In this document: positions 24,152-35,900 of the stretch, piece by piece
Numbering within the stretch: position 1 is the stretch's first letter
Layout of the letters: the number at the start of each line of letters is the position of its first letter
Assembly (NCBI GenBank): GCA_024741835.1
Contig: JAENRP010000076.1
Coordinates: 105,974-169,973 of the forward strand
Source of the DNA: Diplocarpon mali
Taxonomy: Eukaryota; Ascomycota; Leotiomycetes; Helotiales; Drepanopezizaceae
DNA: 64,000 nt
Direction: 5' to 3'
The notes under the pieces: generated by a model
What the model was told of the DNA's origin: nothing
Databases searched by the model: none
Seen by the model: only the letters and a program-made list of their open reading frames with translations
Made by a program: the position numbers and the translations under genes

Positions 24152-26067
24152 TTTATCGGGACCGACTGTGTCGCACTCGAGTTCGACTCAATCCTCCTCG
24201 TATGTACGTCCGTCTGCACTCTTGTTGCGCTGTAGCCTCTCCTTCTAAAGCTCGCCTCCGGCCTATCGTTGGGTTAAGGAAAGAATTTGAAGTCCGTTCA
24301 GCTAAGGAGATTGCTGAGGGCTTTATAGTATGTACGCTCTGTGGTCTCGAAAATGACCGAGCTGATGAGAAGCAGCTGAATAAAATCCCGACAATAACCT
24401 TGCCAATCCAGACTGTTGAGCAACGTCGGAAGATTCTTCGACTGGAGAATGTGCGTACACAGGCAGAACGATTGTATAGTCGAGTAGGTGATGTTAAACT
24501 GCACAGAAAAAAATCGAAACGATGTTGTTCCAGTTTCCAAGAAATGCGAAGTGTGCAGAGAGATGACCAGAATTGCAGCGAACAGGGAAAGTGAGCGACG
24601 GCGATGTGGACAGGCTAACCTCGAATGATGGATATACGGTTTTTTCGAACGAACAGAAAAGAGTACTGGATAGTAGAATGTGATTGAGGTACGGATGCCT
24701 TTCGACGACTGGGATGAAGGTCCAGATGCGTACCGTGCAAAGCTCTCAGGGGGCCGAGATGTAGCGCTCCACCAAGGCATAGACCCGTATGGAGCCTGGG
24801 GCAGTCAAGCTGGCGGCCTTTCCTCTTACAGTTAGTCGTCCCGCTGCCGCAAGGTCAAGACAGCCGCTCATTGGCTCAGCGGGAGCCGTCTACCCCGGCT
24901 TCGACGGAGTATTGACTTTATTACCTTGTGACTACATCGAGAATAGTTCCTGGCTACCCCTGGATCGCACTGCCAGCACCTCTGACTTACGTAGTGCTCA
25001 GCCGGTACTCCTGCAGTATTATTCATCATCAGCACTACACCGGACATGACATGGCTTGGCCCATGAGATGCGGCTTTCATCCATAGTCAATCTCATGGTC
25101 TCCTATCAACAACGTGGGAAACCAGAACGCAGCAATGATAGACGGCCGGACGAACTCTATCATTTCCAGACCAGACCAGACTGGAACTTCGACCAGACCA
25201 CAGACTACTCTGTGGTTGGTAACCTGGGCTGAGCCGGGGAGCATGGACTTGAATCTACGTCAAAGTATATGTGATACGTCTTATGTTCCAGAGGCACCGA
25301 GTACTCGCGTTTTTTCTTTTTCTTCTTCGAATGTGGTGGATCAGAATCAAGGCAGAAATCCACCGAAAAGTAGGAGTTTTGACCACTAAGAGAACCAAGC
25401 GAGGCATACTAAACACTTTAAAACCTTAAAAGTATACTACCTGTCAGTCGCAGGGGGGCTGGTAGAGGACGTTTAACTCAAAAGGGTAGTAGTGCATTTA
25501 ACACCCGTTTGCGCTAGAATTTGAACATTTGGATCTGAAGGTTATTGCATTTTAATTTCATACTTTATAAACTTATTTTTGTGCAAACGCTGTAGAACCA
25601 GAAAAAAGAGCGTTTTTGATTCATCAACCATTTCTAAATAATGTATTTTCAATGTTCTGTAAGTTGAATCGAGCATATAACGTGAGGGAATCACGGCCTT
25701 GGAGCTTTCATTGGTACTACTTACTGTGTACCTAGATAAGCTAAACAGTCGGCCCCTTAATTTATATCCCTGCTGGCAGGTTGCTATAATTAACCACCGT
25801 ACTGTTATATATACATATACAGATGTAGATATAGATGTAATTTTTCTCGAATATAGTAGATCGATCAGGTACGGGACAGCTTGTTGGCTATTCGTCCCTC
25901 AGCAGTGATTTGCAAATGTACTTAGTCCATAGGGAAATAATTTGAGGTTTTCTGTCTATGCGCCATACTAGAACCTTCTATTGTGCAAGGGTTTCGATAA
26001 GGGGTATTGCCAATGAATAAAGGATGCTGATTTGCCACTTTTATAATATATTCTCTAAGAAATCAAT
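24152..26067. other. Intergenic region at the edge of the transposon-decay island
   Basis: The left part should hold the promoter of the TRP-like gene. A 46-codon open frame at about 24,691-24,831 (MPFDDWDEGPDAYRAK...) has coding-like composition but no neighbours or motif to support it. From about 25,400 rightward the sequence becomes AT-rich. GGGTATTGCCAATG at about 26,003 is shared, with small changes, with the region upstream of the second Tc1-like fragment, so it is probably near that element's left end. Confidence 0.4.
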
Positions 26068-27275
26068 ATGAATTCGACATCTCAAGTACTAGTCCTTAAA
26101 ACACTACGAAAACAAACGTCTTAAGACGATCGATTAAAATGTGAGACTTTGTATTATAATGCTAGTTTCACTTAAGATCAGATTGCCTTATAGTTAAATC
26201 TAACTGTTAGTTAAGTTTAATACGCTCTTTTATATCGACTTACTCCTTAAAAGAAACGCTGTTGCGGTTGAAAAGCCTTATTAAATACGCCTTAACGCAA
26301 ACGTCTTATTGAATGGGTTATATCTTTAAAAATAGCTCGACGTACTCGATGGGCCGATATTCCTACGATTTTGAATTTCGATTGTGGAGAATACGCAATT
26401 CGAATAGCATTTAAAAAAGAGGGGTATGTTCAATGTATTGCACGACGAAAGCCTCCTCTTATATATACAAATAAGATACAGCGACTTCAATAGGCTATTG
26501 AGCATAAAGATTGGATAGAAGAATAATGGTTTACAATCTATTAGAGTGATAAGACTTAGGTTCAGCTAGGAAAATATATAAAAGATTGGATTACTCGAAA
26601 GATAGGAGATAATGAGCTATACAATTCAGATTGTATAGAAGATCGATACTAAAGGAAGATTGGATAGAAGAACAATGGTTTACAGTCTATTAGAGTGATA
26701 AGACTTAGGTTCAGCTGGGAAAACATATAAAAGATTGGATTACTCGAAAGATAGGAGATAATGAGCTATACAATTCAGATTGTATAAAAGATCGATACTA
26801 AAGGAAGATTGGATAGATGTTTTAAGGTATAATATTAGGGAAGTACGGCCGATATAAGGGGTTATTTTAGGAAAAAGATTGGAAGACGATTAATAAAGGT
26901 TCTTACTTTAGAATCATTATCCCTTTGATTTAAGAGCTTCTTTCAAAGTACCTAGAGCTCAAATTTCAATAAGATAACGCAAAAGGGCACGCTTCTAAGT
27001 ATACGCAATCAGTATTTAAAGCAATTAGGATTACTCCTATATCCTAGCCACCTTATTCCCTTGATTTGAATCCAATTGAGACTATATGGGATTATATAAA
27101 GGATTATATAGAGGAGAAATACCCTAGTATTTATAGCTCTTACAATAGACTACGAGTAGCAGTACTTGAAGCTTAGGAATTAATAACAGTTGAGATGATT
27201 AGAGATTTGATTAGGGAAATGCCGAATAGATGTAAAGCAGTGATTAACGCAGAAGGTGGCTATACAAAATACTAA
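26068..27275 (+). pseudogene. Tc1/mariner-type transposase pseudogene, RIP-like decay
   Basis: The conceptual frame begins with an ATG at 26068 and ends at a TAA at 27273-27275. The N-terminal helix-turn-helix can be read through stops: DQIAL, stop, LNLT matches the intact DQIALQLNLT at 29,158. Further on are a catalytic-core segment with SDKT flanked by stops where Trp is expected, then an intact-looking C-terminal run (ETIWDYIKDYIEEKYPS, REMPNRCKAVINAEGGYTKY) preceded by a Pro-Asp-Leu-Asn-Pro-type motif. Most stops are explained by C-to-T or G-to-A changes (CAA to TAA, CAG to TAG, TGG to TAG). An internal 149-bp tandem duplication (26507-26804) adds a further frame disruption. The element cannot encode active transposase. 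Confidence 0.85.
26507..26804. repeat. 149-bp tandem duplication inside the transposase relic
   Basis: Two adjacent 149-bp copies (26507-26655 and 26656-26804) begin AAGATTGGATAGAAGAA and end ACTAAAGG. The first bases of a third copy follow at 26805. By eye they differ at only five positions, every one a transition (C/T or G/A). The unit length is not a multiple of three, so the duplication shifts the frame. Confidence 0.9.
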
Positions 27276-29051
27276 GGAATTTAATAAAAGCAGCATTGCC
27301 AAGAATCTAGCGTGCACAGATAGGAAACCTCAAATTATTACACCCTATACGAAGTACATCCCTCCTTCCCCATGTATCGTTTTTGGATCCACTAGACTTG
27401 GAATTTTAAATATCAGGAGTATGTGCATAACTCTCGAACTGCGAAATAATGCAACCTTGGGACTGCCAATTTAGCTAGCCGAGCCCCTTTTCGCTTGGTG
27501 AGTACTTATCTCACCCCTCTGATTATCTTGGCGCCAACCTACCTGTAATCTACCCTGGCACAAATGTCAATATCTTGGCAGTGGCAAAGGCGGGCTACCA
27601 GCATGGGGTGATAAAGTATTACTTTGGTATTGTGCATGACTGCACAGTACAGGTCCATTGGATTCGGTGATGAGTCCTGCCATCGCCGAACAAAACACAT
27701 ACAGCAACGCATTCCCTCACCTTTAGTCACTATTTTCAATGCACTGCTAGTGTAGACCTTAGATTCCTAAAAGGCTAGTGATTTTCTAGTTGGTCAAAGT
27801 TTCTATACACAAGATATACCTATGCCTGGGTTCTGCTAGGCTCTGTACAGTTGATGAAAAGCTTTGTATATTTGGGAAGAACTAGAGAGAGGTTATACTA
27901 CCTGAGCTTTGGGTCTGGGAGGACAGGAGGTACTACAGTGCTACATAGCTTATAAATCATCCAGCACGTTAAAAGGATAAATAAATTAGATATCCTATAC
28001 TTTCAGCCCAATGAAAAGAGTAAATATAGTACATAGTAAGTTAAACATCGTTCAAGTGTGCTTGGCCTCAGAACCAAATAAAATCATATCTTTCATATAC
28101 TGCGTAAAGGTATCAATTAGTTAGACAAAGAATCAGCCTCTTCTAAGTAACCCTAATTCTAACATCCTCACCTTCACTATTGACCTTAATCTCTTGACTT
28201 GCATCGACAGTTCTCCTCTAATTGCGCGATACCGATGAAGTACAGCAAACTCAAAACGTAAGAGCCGCTTGTATAACTCACTCCAGAATCCAATGCTCCT
28301 CAGTACAGACAACAACCAGTGTGTACAAGTAGTTCCCTCACAGCACTCCCCTGGTAGACTCGTGCTATCAAATACTCGAGTCCCATATTTTCGGAGCCTG
28401 TAAATTAAGAATAATTGTAATATTTTCGTTGATAATATCATAGAATGAAGTCTCCAATCAATTAGCTTTTTCTATAGTTATTGCATTTGCATTCCATTCA
28501 CGTAACAAACTGCAATCTGATTAATGTCGCAAATCTGAAAACATGTTGACTCTACCATTACGTCGAGAAATTCAGCTGATACAAACCCAGTTGCAACATT
28601 TGAGGGGGGGGAGGTCTTCAAGCTGAACGAGCTTTTCCGCACTGCTGCAAAACAGATTTCTAAACTTATCTAGCAGGACTTAGGCTATGCGTGAAGAAAG
28701 TTGCCTTACTGTAACTGCCAAGAAAATTATTTTTTCACAGCTTTCTCAGCCGAGTCAAAGGTTTCTTCGTCGCATGCCAGATAAACACCACATTGGTGGC
28801 AAATCCCAAGGGGTTGGCTGGCGGTAGGTTTGCAAGGTTGAATATATTTTCATGTGGTGTTAATCACACCTGCACCCTCAACAAGTACTTCGGACGACGA
28901 AGTACTTAGTACATGCCCGAAATAATGTACAAGTGCTATCTATACGTAATTCTACCGGTTTCCATTAACAGGGCTCATATACAGGGGGTATAGCCAATGA
29001 TTTATCTATAACGATTCGCCGCTTTTTGCACTGAAAATCAACGCTTTCAAT
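27276..29051. other. AT-rich decayed sequence between two Tc1-like fragments
   Basis: No gene is supported. The first bases contain GCAGCATTGCCAAG (about 27,289), which recurs at about 29,311 after the second fragment and so probably marks the right end of this element family. A perfect 10-bp inverted repeat with a 5-base loop lies at 28,883-28,907 (AAGTACTTCG...CGAAGTACTT). The rest has many stops in all frames. Confidence 0.5.
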
Positions 29052-29234
29052 ATGGATTCTTCATTTAGTATACCGACTCCAAAGACACCTACAAAACAGA
29101 CCTCTCGTGACGAACGAGTACGCTATCAGACTCTTTATTTTGATGCCGGTTGGACTCAAGATCAGATCGCCCTTCAATTGAACCTTACTCGACGTCAAGT
29201 TCAGTACGCTCTACGGACTCGATTGACTCCTTAA
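29052..29234 (+). pseudogene. Truncated Tc1-like transposase fragment, N-terminal helix-turn-helix only
   Basis: A 60-residue frame runs from MDSSFSIPTPKTPTKQTS through GWTQDQIALQLNLTRRQ to RTRLTP and then a stop. It is the N-terminal DNA-binding half of the same transposase type decayed at 26,068. The core is missing: within about 80 bp the sequence jumps to the right-end motif (GTAAAAGCAGCATTGCCAAG at about 29,305), so this is an internally deleted copy. Unlike the long copy, the helix-turn-helix has no internal stops. The terminal TAA falls where the relatives have a Gln codon, consistent with one C-to-T change. Confidence 0.75.
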
Positions 29235-32200
29235 TATTATCTTTAAGGCTGTAAAGCTCACTTAAATACTCTATAACGAAAACACCTTATTCAATAGGTT
29301 AGGAAATTGTAAAAGCAGCATTGCCAAGTATCTAGTGTGCACAGCCTAGAATTGTACATTATTTACCCATGATACTAAGTACTACAAATAAGTTTCAGAG
29401 CCGAACAGGGCCTTGTTTGTAAGCTTCAAAATTGTGTACATTACCGCTTGAAGGAAAGTAATCATCTGTCTCTGCAATTATACAATCCGTCTCGACTGCG
29501 TTCTTTTGGCTTGGGGACCCGACGCAAACAGAGGTGGGTCTGTACGTCGCCCATCAATCCTGGAACCATCGCAATTCCAAAAATCTGGAATCGATTAAAG
29601 AAGCATGAGGCCATTGGGCACACACGCATATCACTTACAAATTGTATGAGCGTCAGTGTCTGGAAGCTTTAAGGCCGACTATTGCGCTCGAAGGACACCG
29701 TACAGACCTACCTCTGTTTACGTCGTCTCCCTATGGAATCCCGAGTGGTTAATCTCTCTCGCTTAGTTCAAAGCAAGAGCCAGAATCTGGCCTGAAACAA
29801 AGATTGGGTGTACGTATAGAGCTGTCTACTAGTACTATAGTAGAGAGAAACAAGGGCTTGATTCAATTCACATCAATAGCGACGCCCCCTTAAAGGCTAC
29901 CCACACGGGATCTACGGAGTAATTACTACGTAATTCTGCTCCAGTTTTCCTACGATTTAAGATTCTGTCAGGAGAGGGACTTCAAGTGACAGCTGATCAC
30001 GAATTTATGCAAATAACAAGATAGAAGTGATTCTTAATCTTTCAGAAAGCGGGAGGCAGAGCCATGGCGCCAAGATGCGCGCAAAACACTGCCCCTCTTC
30101 GCAAGCAATCAGTCAATATTACGCAACTTTGCCTAGGCCAGCAGAGCATGATTCGCTTTCCGGCCGAAAACGCGATGAACTTCTCCCCAAGAAGCTTGAA
30201 ACTAACAAGCAAAGCCTTCATCCGCGGCAGTTTTTACGAGAAAGCCAACAATAGAGTGCATGCCTGCGCAGTAATCTGTTGATGGGCAGCTCGCCTCTGG
30301 TGTTCGAGTCCTCAAGTATCGAGCAAAGAGATCGGGCGATCTCCCAGATCTGGCGTTATGCACAAGATACAATTATATGCAGTATGATACTTTGGGTCAA
30401 GTATTCTTAAGCGTTTGTTTCGTTTCCGGCTTATACACGGCCTTGTTGCTGCGTACCCAGATGTCCGCACGCCAAACAAACCTGGGTGCTGGCCAGCACG
30501 GAACTGATATGCAGGCTTGGCTTTGCGCGTTTTTCACGTTCAAAACAAGTATTATTTTTGGCCCCTGTAAAAGTACACTCTTGATTCGTGTAGCCCTTCT
30601 CCTTACTTCAAGTAGTAAGCAGTAGCTTAGAGGCAGCTTTGAGGCGGGGTTGCAAGGTAAATAAGATAAATATACTTTCATACAGTATCTGTTTGGTCTG
30701 CGCCCAAGAACATCTGAGACTCCTCGGATAGTTGCTGTAAGCCTCGTACTCGTCCGCGTATTCATCGCGTATTTCGTTTGGAAAGTGCATCTTGGCCGCG
30801 TTTTGGGCTGAAGTCCAGTGGTATGTGGGAGGAGGGGCTGGAGTGGTCAGGGAAATGTGTAACCGGCGATAATGCCGCGGAAGCATTACATCCACCAAAC
30901 ATCTAACGGGAATCAGCCCGCAACGTCGAGGATGATCATGATCAACTTTATGCTCTTTTAATAGAGCACGAGCGGGAAACACAATAGTTGGGTTAGGTAT
31001 AAGGGAAAACTAGTATAAAAACTCGAATTTAGTATTTAGCCTACTATACTTGTAAGGTACCTCGACTCCTTAGATAAGAGTCTAACCTATACCCTACTTA
31101 ATAGCTATTCCCTCTAGTTCTCGAGCAAATATATTCTTAAAGAGGCGCTTAGTCAAATGGAGCCACCTTGGGTTCCCTATTCAAGATAAGCCCTCGGGGG
31201 ACGAATACTCAACACATGTATGCGGTATCCCCTACGAACCTGCAGACTCCTTCTGTAATAATAAGTCACCTATTTAGTTGTACTTCACTATAAGGGATTC
31301 TTTAAGGCTAGGATTAAGTTACGATAACTTTAGGATAAATTTTTGATAAGGCTATAACCGCCTTTATAGAGTTCTCACTATGAATCCGCCACTATCACCT
31401 TTTGAATAATAACACCTGCGATACGATGATAGAGAGAGATGTGGAAAAATATGGCGAAATAGAATACGATCGCTTGAGAGGATCTAATTAGGCTTAATAT
31501 CTACTATTTACTAAGCCTAAATCAAAGAGGCTAGTTTCAAAAGTACGAACCTCTTCTAACTCGTTCGAAAAGTCCGACTATTAGTAACTTACTATTACTC
31601 TTCTGTTATTTAAATCTGTTTAGTTCACTATTAGGAGGGCTATTCGTTTACTAAGCTTCCGGCTTCCTTCGCCCCGTGCGAGATTCGAAAGACAGAAAGC
31701 AGCTATCTTACAAGTTTACTCTTGACCTTATTGGTATTATAGTATTATACTACGATTTTGATGGCTAACCCCAGCGCTGGGCTGCGACTTTGGAAGTATG
31801 AGGGGGAGATTCGAAGGAATAGAAGCTTAGAGGTATGATATAGAGTTGATACTAGAGTAGATAGCTCATAAGCTATACCTGGGTTTTTTGATCAATTTCC
31901 CCCTCTTATACAGTTTTTGAAAGTAACTAGAGTTTGTCTAGCTAGTAGAGGATTATACTATAAAGGCTTAAGATACCCCATTAAATAGTATACTTAATAG
32001 ATTCTATAAGGCTTTATATTATTTATAAAATCTTATAAATAGACAAAAGGAGACGGTACACTACCTGCTGAATAGGTACCTTGGCCTTAGGAAGAAAGGA
32101 GATCCCACAGTATTAAGAAGTCTCAGAACTAATATAGCACAACATTAAAAAAATATAAGCCCTCCTTGCTAATGCGATTATTTATTTAATTATATCAAGC

Positions 32201-32979
32201 CTCCTGCTACACAGCGGCGGCTATTGATCATAACCCTTCTTATCAACTTTAGCTTTCGAAGATTTTTCTTCGAAAGCTGCGAGGCTTTGAGTCGTATCCA
32301 TTGCTTTCTTCCTTTTCCTTATATACTATAACCTGCCTCATTCTTCTTCGAATATATTATGAAGCCCCTTCTTTAATTATACGTATATATTTGAATAATC
32401 CTAGAGTAGCGCAATATAGATTGAAATTAAAAGGCCTTCATCGAAAAGGTAGGTATAGAGAGTTATACTCTAAAGAATTTAAAAAGTTATAGTTTAATTC
32501 AACTATGGGTTTGACTATTTCGTAGTCAAAAGGACTCAGTCTCACCTTGTGCACTACTATGTAAATCCACTTCCAGAGTGCGCACTAGATTGTTCAGTAA
32601 GGTCCATCCAGAGAATATTCACCTATTCTACGTTCAGAGACACATTATTCTTGATCGGAGCTGCGATGGCTCAGGTTGGAACATGCACTCTGAGTCATCC
32701 CGGTGCTGAAATGAGTACTTGGCTTGTTGGAAAATGAAGACGCCTCCATTGATGAACATAGCATTTCAGGGTCTTCAGTGACAGAAGCTCAGTTCAAAGA
32801 CTATCTCAACAAGCAGACGTAGGAACACATCTTGTCACTACTTCGCCCCCACACTGAAAGCTCGCCCTTCTCTCAAAGTCTGCACATAGTGTATCAGTTC
32901 ATTGGACGATGGGTTATAAGCTATTTCTCTGTATGCCTTTAGAATGTTTGGACTTCGGATATCCGTAAAACTACGTCTC
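29235..32979. other. Decayed AT-rich region, no supported gene
   Basis: The stretch contains numerous stops, short frames and TA-rich blocks, especially at about 31,000-32,500. A perfect 11-bp inverted repeat with a 6-base loop lies at 32,251-32,278 (AGCTTTCGAAG...CTTCGAAAGCT). A minus-strand frame at 30,608-30,982 and a plus-strand frame at 32,301-32,492 were examined and not recognised. Most of this is probably transposon debris beyond recognition by eye. Confidence 0.45.
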
Positions 32980-35900
32980 GAATATCTCTGAGTCTGCTCA
33001 CGATAAAACTCTTGTAGCCCCGATGCTGATGTTACCCAATGGATTATTCTCCCTTCCGGCTGCTACACCCCACGCGCTTCCTGGCGGCTAAGCATCAAAC
33101 ACGTTGACCAATACAGCAAACAAACTTCAAATTGGAATCTCCAAGAAACTTGGATGATTCTGCACATCTTGGTAATAATTTTTGAAGCACTCATCACTGA
33201 TTTTACATATAGTTGGAGCTTAACGCTGGTTACTAGCCTCGTGTTGGTTTTCATCGCGCTCGCATACGGGCCAAAAGCCCTCATTAGCATCAAGATGCAA
33301 AAGGAGGCAAATAACCGGTGGGAAATATTGTGGAATTCATATCTGAAAAGTTGCCCGTGTGTCACTCGATTGCTGACGGTCCCGTCACCTAGGTGGAGCA
33401 CTCGGATGAAAAAGCATCCTCAATCGCGGGCGAAGTTTTCGGCTCCAAACGAACAATGGTGGCTCGTGGAGCAGAAAGTCGTGTTACAAGGAAGTATGCG
33501 AGCTGGATTCAAAAATCTTAAAGGAAAGGCATCAAGCAGTCGCCTATCATGGGCATCCAGTTTGTTGCTTGTGAGACCAACTTTTCTCGTGATACGAAAA
33601 TACAGCTAGCAGCGCCTCAGTATTTTTTGCTGTCTACGCGTAAGTCCTAAGATGCAATATTGAGGAGCTTGTGTTGACTTTGGCCTTAGTACAATGTGCT
33701 TAGCGTTCTGGTTCGGTTTCAAGCTGTAACTCGAAAGAAGATTGACAGTGTTGGGAATATATAGATATACGTATTAGCTCCCCCCCTATCGTGGGGCACA
33801 GTCGAGCCGACGAATTTGAGTGTTTTGATGTCGGTGATGATTCTAACATTTTCGATCCGCCAAACAGCTGGCCCTATCATTGCCGTTTCAAAGTCAGCGG
33901 CAGCTGCTACAGATTTCTTTGCAATCATCGATACCCCTAAGCCATCGACTAGTGATGTAACTGATCCTGAAGTCTCCGCTACCGAAAAAAATCGTATTTG
34001 ACTCGGTGACTTTTTTCTACCTCAGTCGAACCCACGGTAAGGTTTTGGATAATTCGAATATTGAAGTTGAGTCAGGGAAGATAACCGCAATCTTCGGCAC
34101 TTCTGGATCAGGGAAATGTACAATTGTAGGCCTGCTCGAACGATGGTATGAAGTTAACGGCGAGAAGAGATGCTTATTACTCGAAATTGCTGTCAATGAT
34201 GACAAGGCGGAAAAGGAGAAGACAAAGACAAAGGACAACGGGTCCGAGACTAAAGACGATGAAGCGAAAGCCGCTGCTACTACCATTACTTTGAGTGGGT
34301 CTATCCGTGTCGGAGAACATAGCTTTGAGGCCATCAGCTTGCAATGGTTGTGGTCTCAAATAGGCCTTGTAAGAACCGTTCATCTTCAACGATACAACGT
34401 ACAATAATGTAAAGTTTGGCTCAATAGGGGCCCAGTGGGAGGATGCCAATGTCGATACGAAAAAATATCTAGTTGAGCATGCCTGCAAAGAAGCATTTGC
34501 CGACGAATATTTCGTTCGTCTCCCAAACGGCTACGACACGCAGATTGGCGATGCCGATATCAAGCTTTCAGGAGAACAACGCCAGCGGCTTGTAATAGCT
34601 CGTTCGATCATCAAACGATCGAAAATACATATCCTGGACGAGGCAACCAGCTCCATAGATGTACAAGGAGAAAGACTGGCTCAAGCTGCCCTTGATAAGG
34701 TCAGCGAAGGGAGAACGACAATAAAAATTACACATCAACTCTCGACGATCAAGAGAGCCGACAAGATCATTTTGCTAAAGAAAGGCAGACTCGTTGGGCA
34801 AGGAACGCACAACAGTTTGTTAGAAGACTAGAGCGGCGCCTACTGGGCACTGTTGAACGCGCAGGAACTTTCTATGACTGAAGGATTCGCAGAAGAATCC
34901 GATCTCATTGAACTTTCGGAAGAGCCTACGGTAGGGTTTGCGAGTGCTGCAAGCGGGGAAGCAAAAGCGACCGAGGTAGAAGAACAAGCATGGAAAGCAA
35001 AGGGCTTCCTCAATTCCTTTGGGCTTCTGTTGTGTGAGCAGAGATCTTACTGGCCCTGGTATCTTCTCCTTCTCGCTTCTGTAGGAGATGGCTACAGCAA
35101 CCCCATCCAAGCCATCCTCTGGGCGAAGATCTTACTTAATACCTTCACCGGCGTAGCATTGGCGCAGTGCTAGAGATCATTGGGCGCAGATGTTCTTTGT
35201 TATGGCGTTGGGCTGCGCTGTAGCGTATTTCACGCTCGGCTGCTCGTCTTCTACTATATCTATATATATCGCTTGCACTTATCGTTAACAGTATTTTCGA
35301 AGTATCCTTCACAAGGAATTCGAATTCTTCGAGTAAGAGGAAAATTCGAATGGTAGCTTGAGGGCCCGTCTCGCCAATGATCCGCATAAGTACAGCAGAT
35401 GCTGGGTATAAATATGGCTATGGTCTAAGTTGCGCTGCTCAGTTTCATCGTATGTATAACAATCGGATTTGTGTATGGATGGAAACTGATCCTCGTCACT
35501 GTTCCCGTGTTAATACCTGTGATTCTGGTAGCAGGGTTCTCCCGCATCAGGTACCCAATTTGATGCGATGAATCAGACTGAATTCGCGGACAGCTCTCAG
35601 TTTGTTGCTGAGGCTAATAGAGCTTCAAGACCGTTACGGCTCTATTTATGCAGGAAATGATAACTCGGCGCTATGAATTACTGCTGCAGAACCATGTGAA
35701 GAAGGCTTTTCTCAAAGCGAGGGTACGTAAAAACCTCAACTCTTCTTCTCAGCGTTTAAAGATACTGAATCTGTAGACATGGTCGAACCTTTTACCAGGC
35801 TTGCACTGAACTCTTTCAAGTGGTCAATCTTCATCTTCGCTGCCTCTGACTCGGTCCAATTAATGTGCATGGCTCCCACCTTGTGGTACGGTGTGCAACT

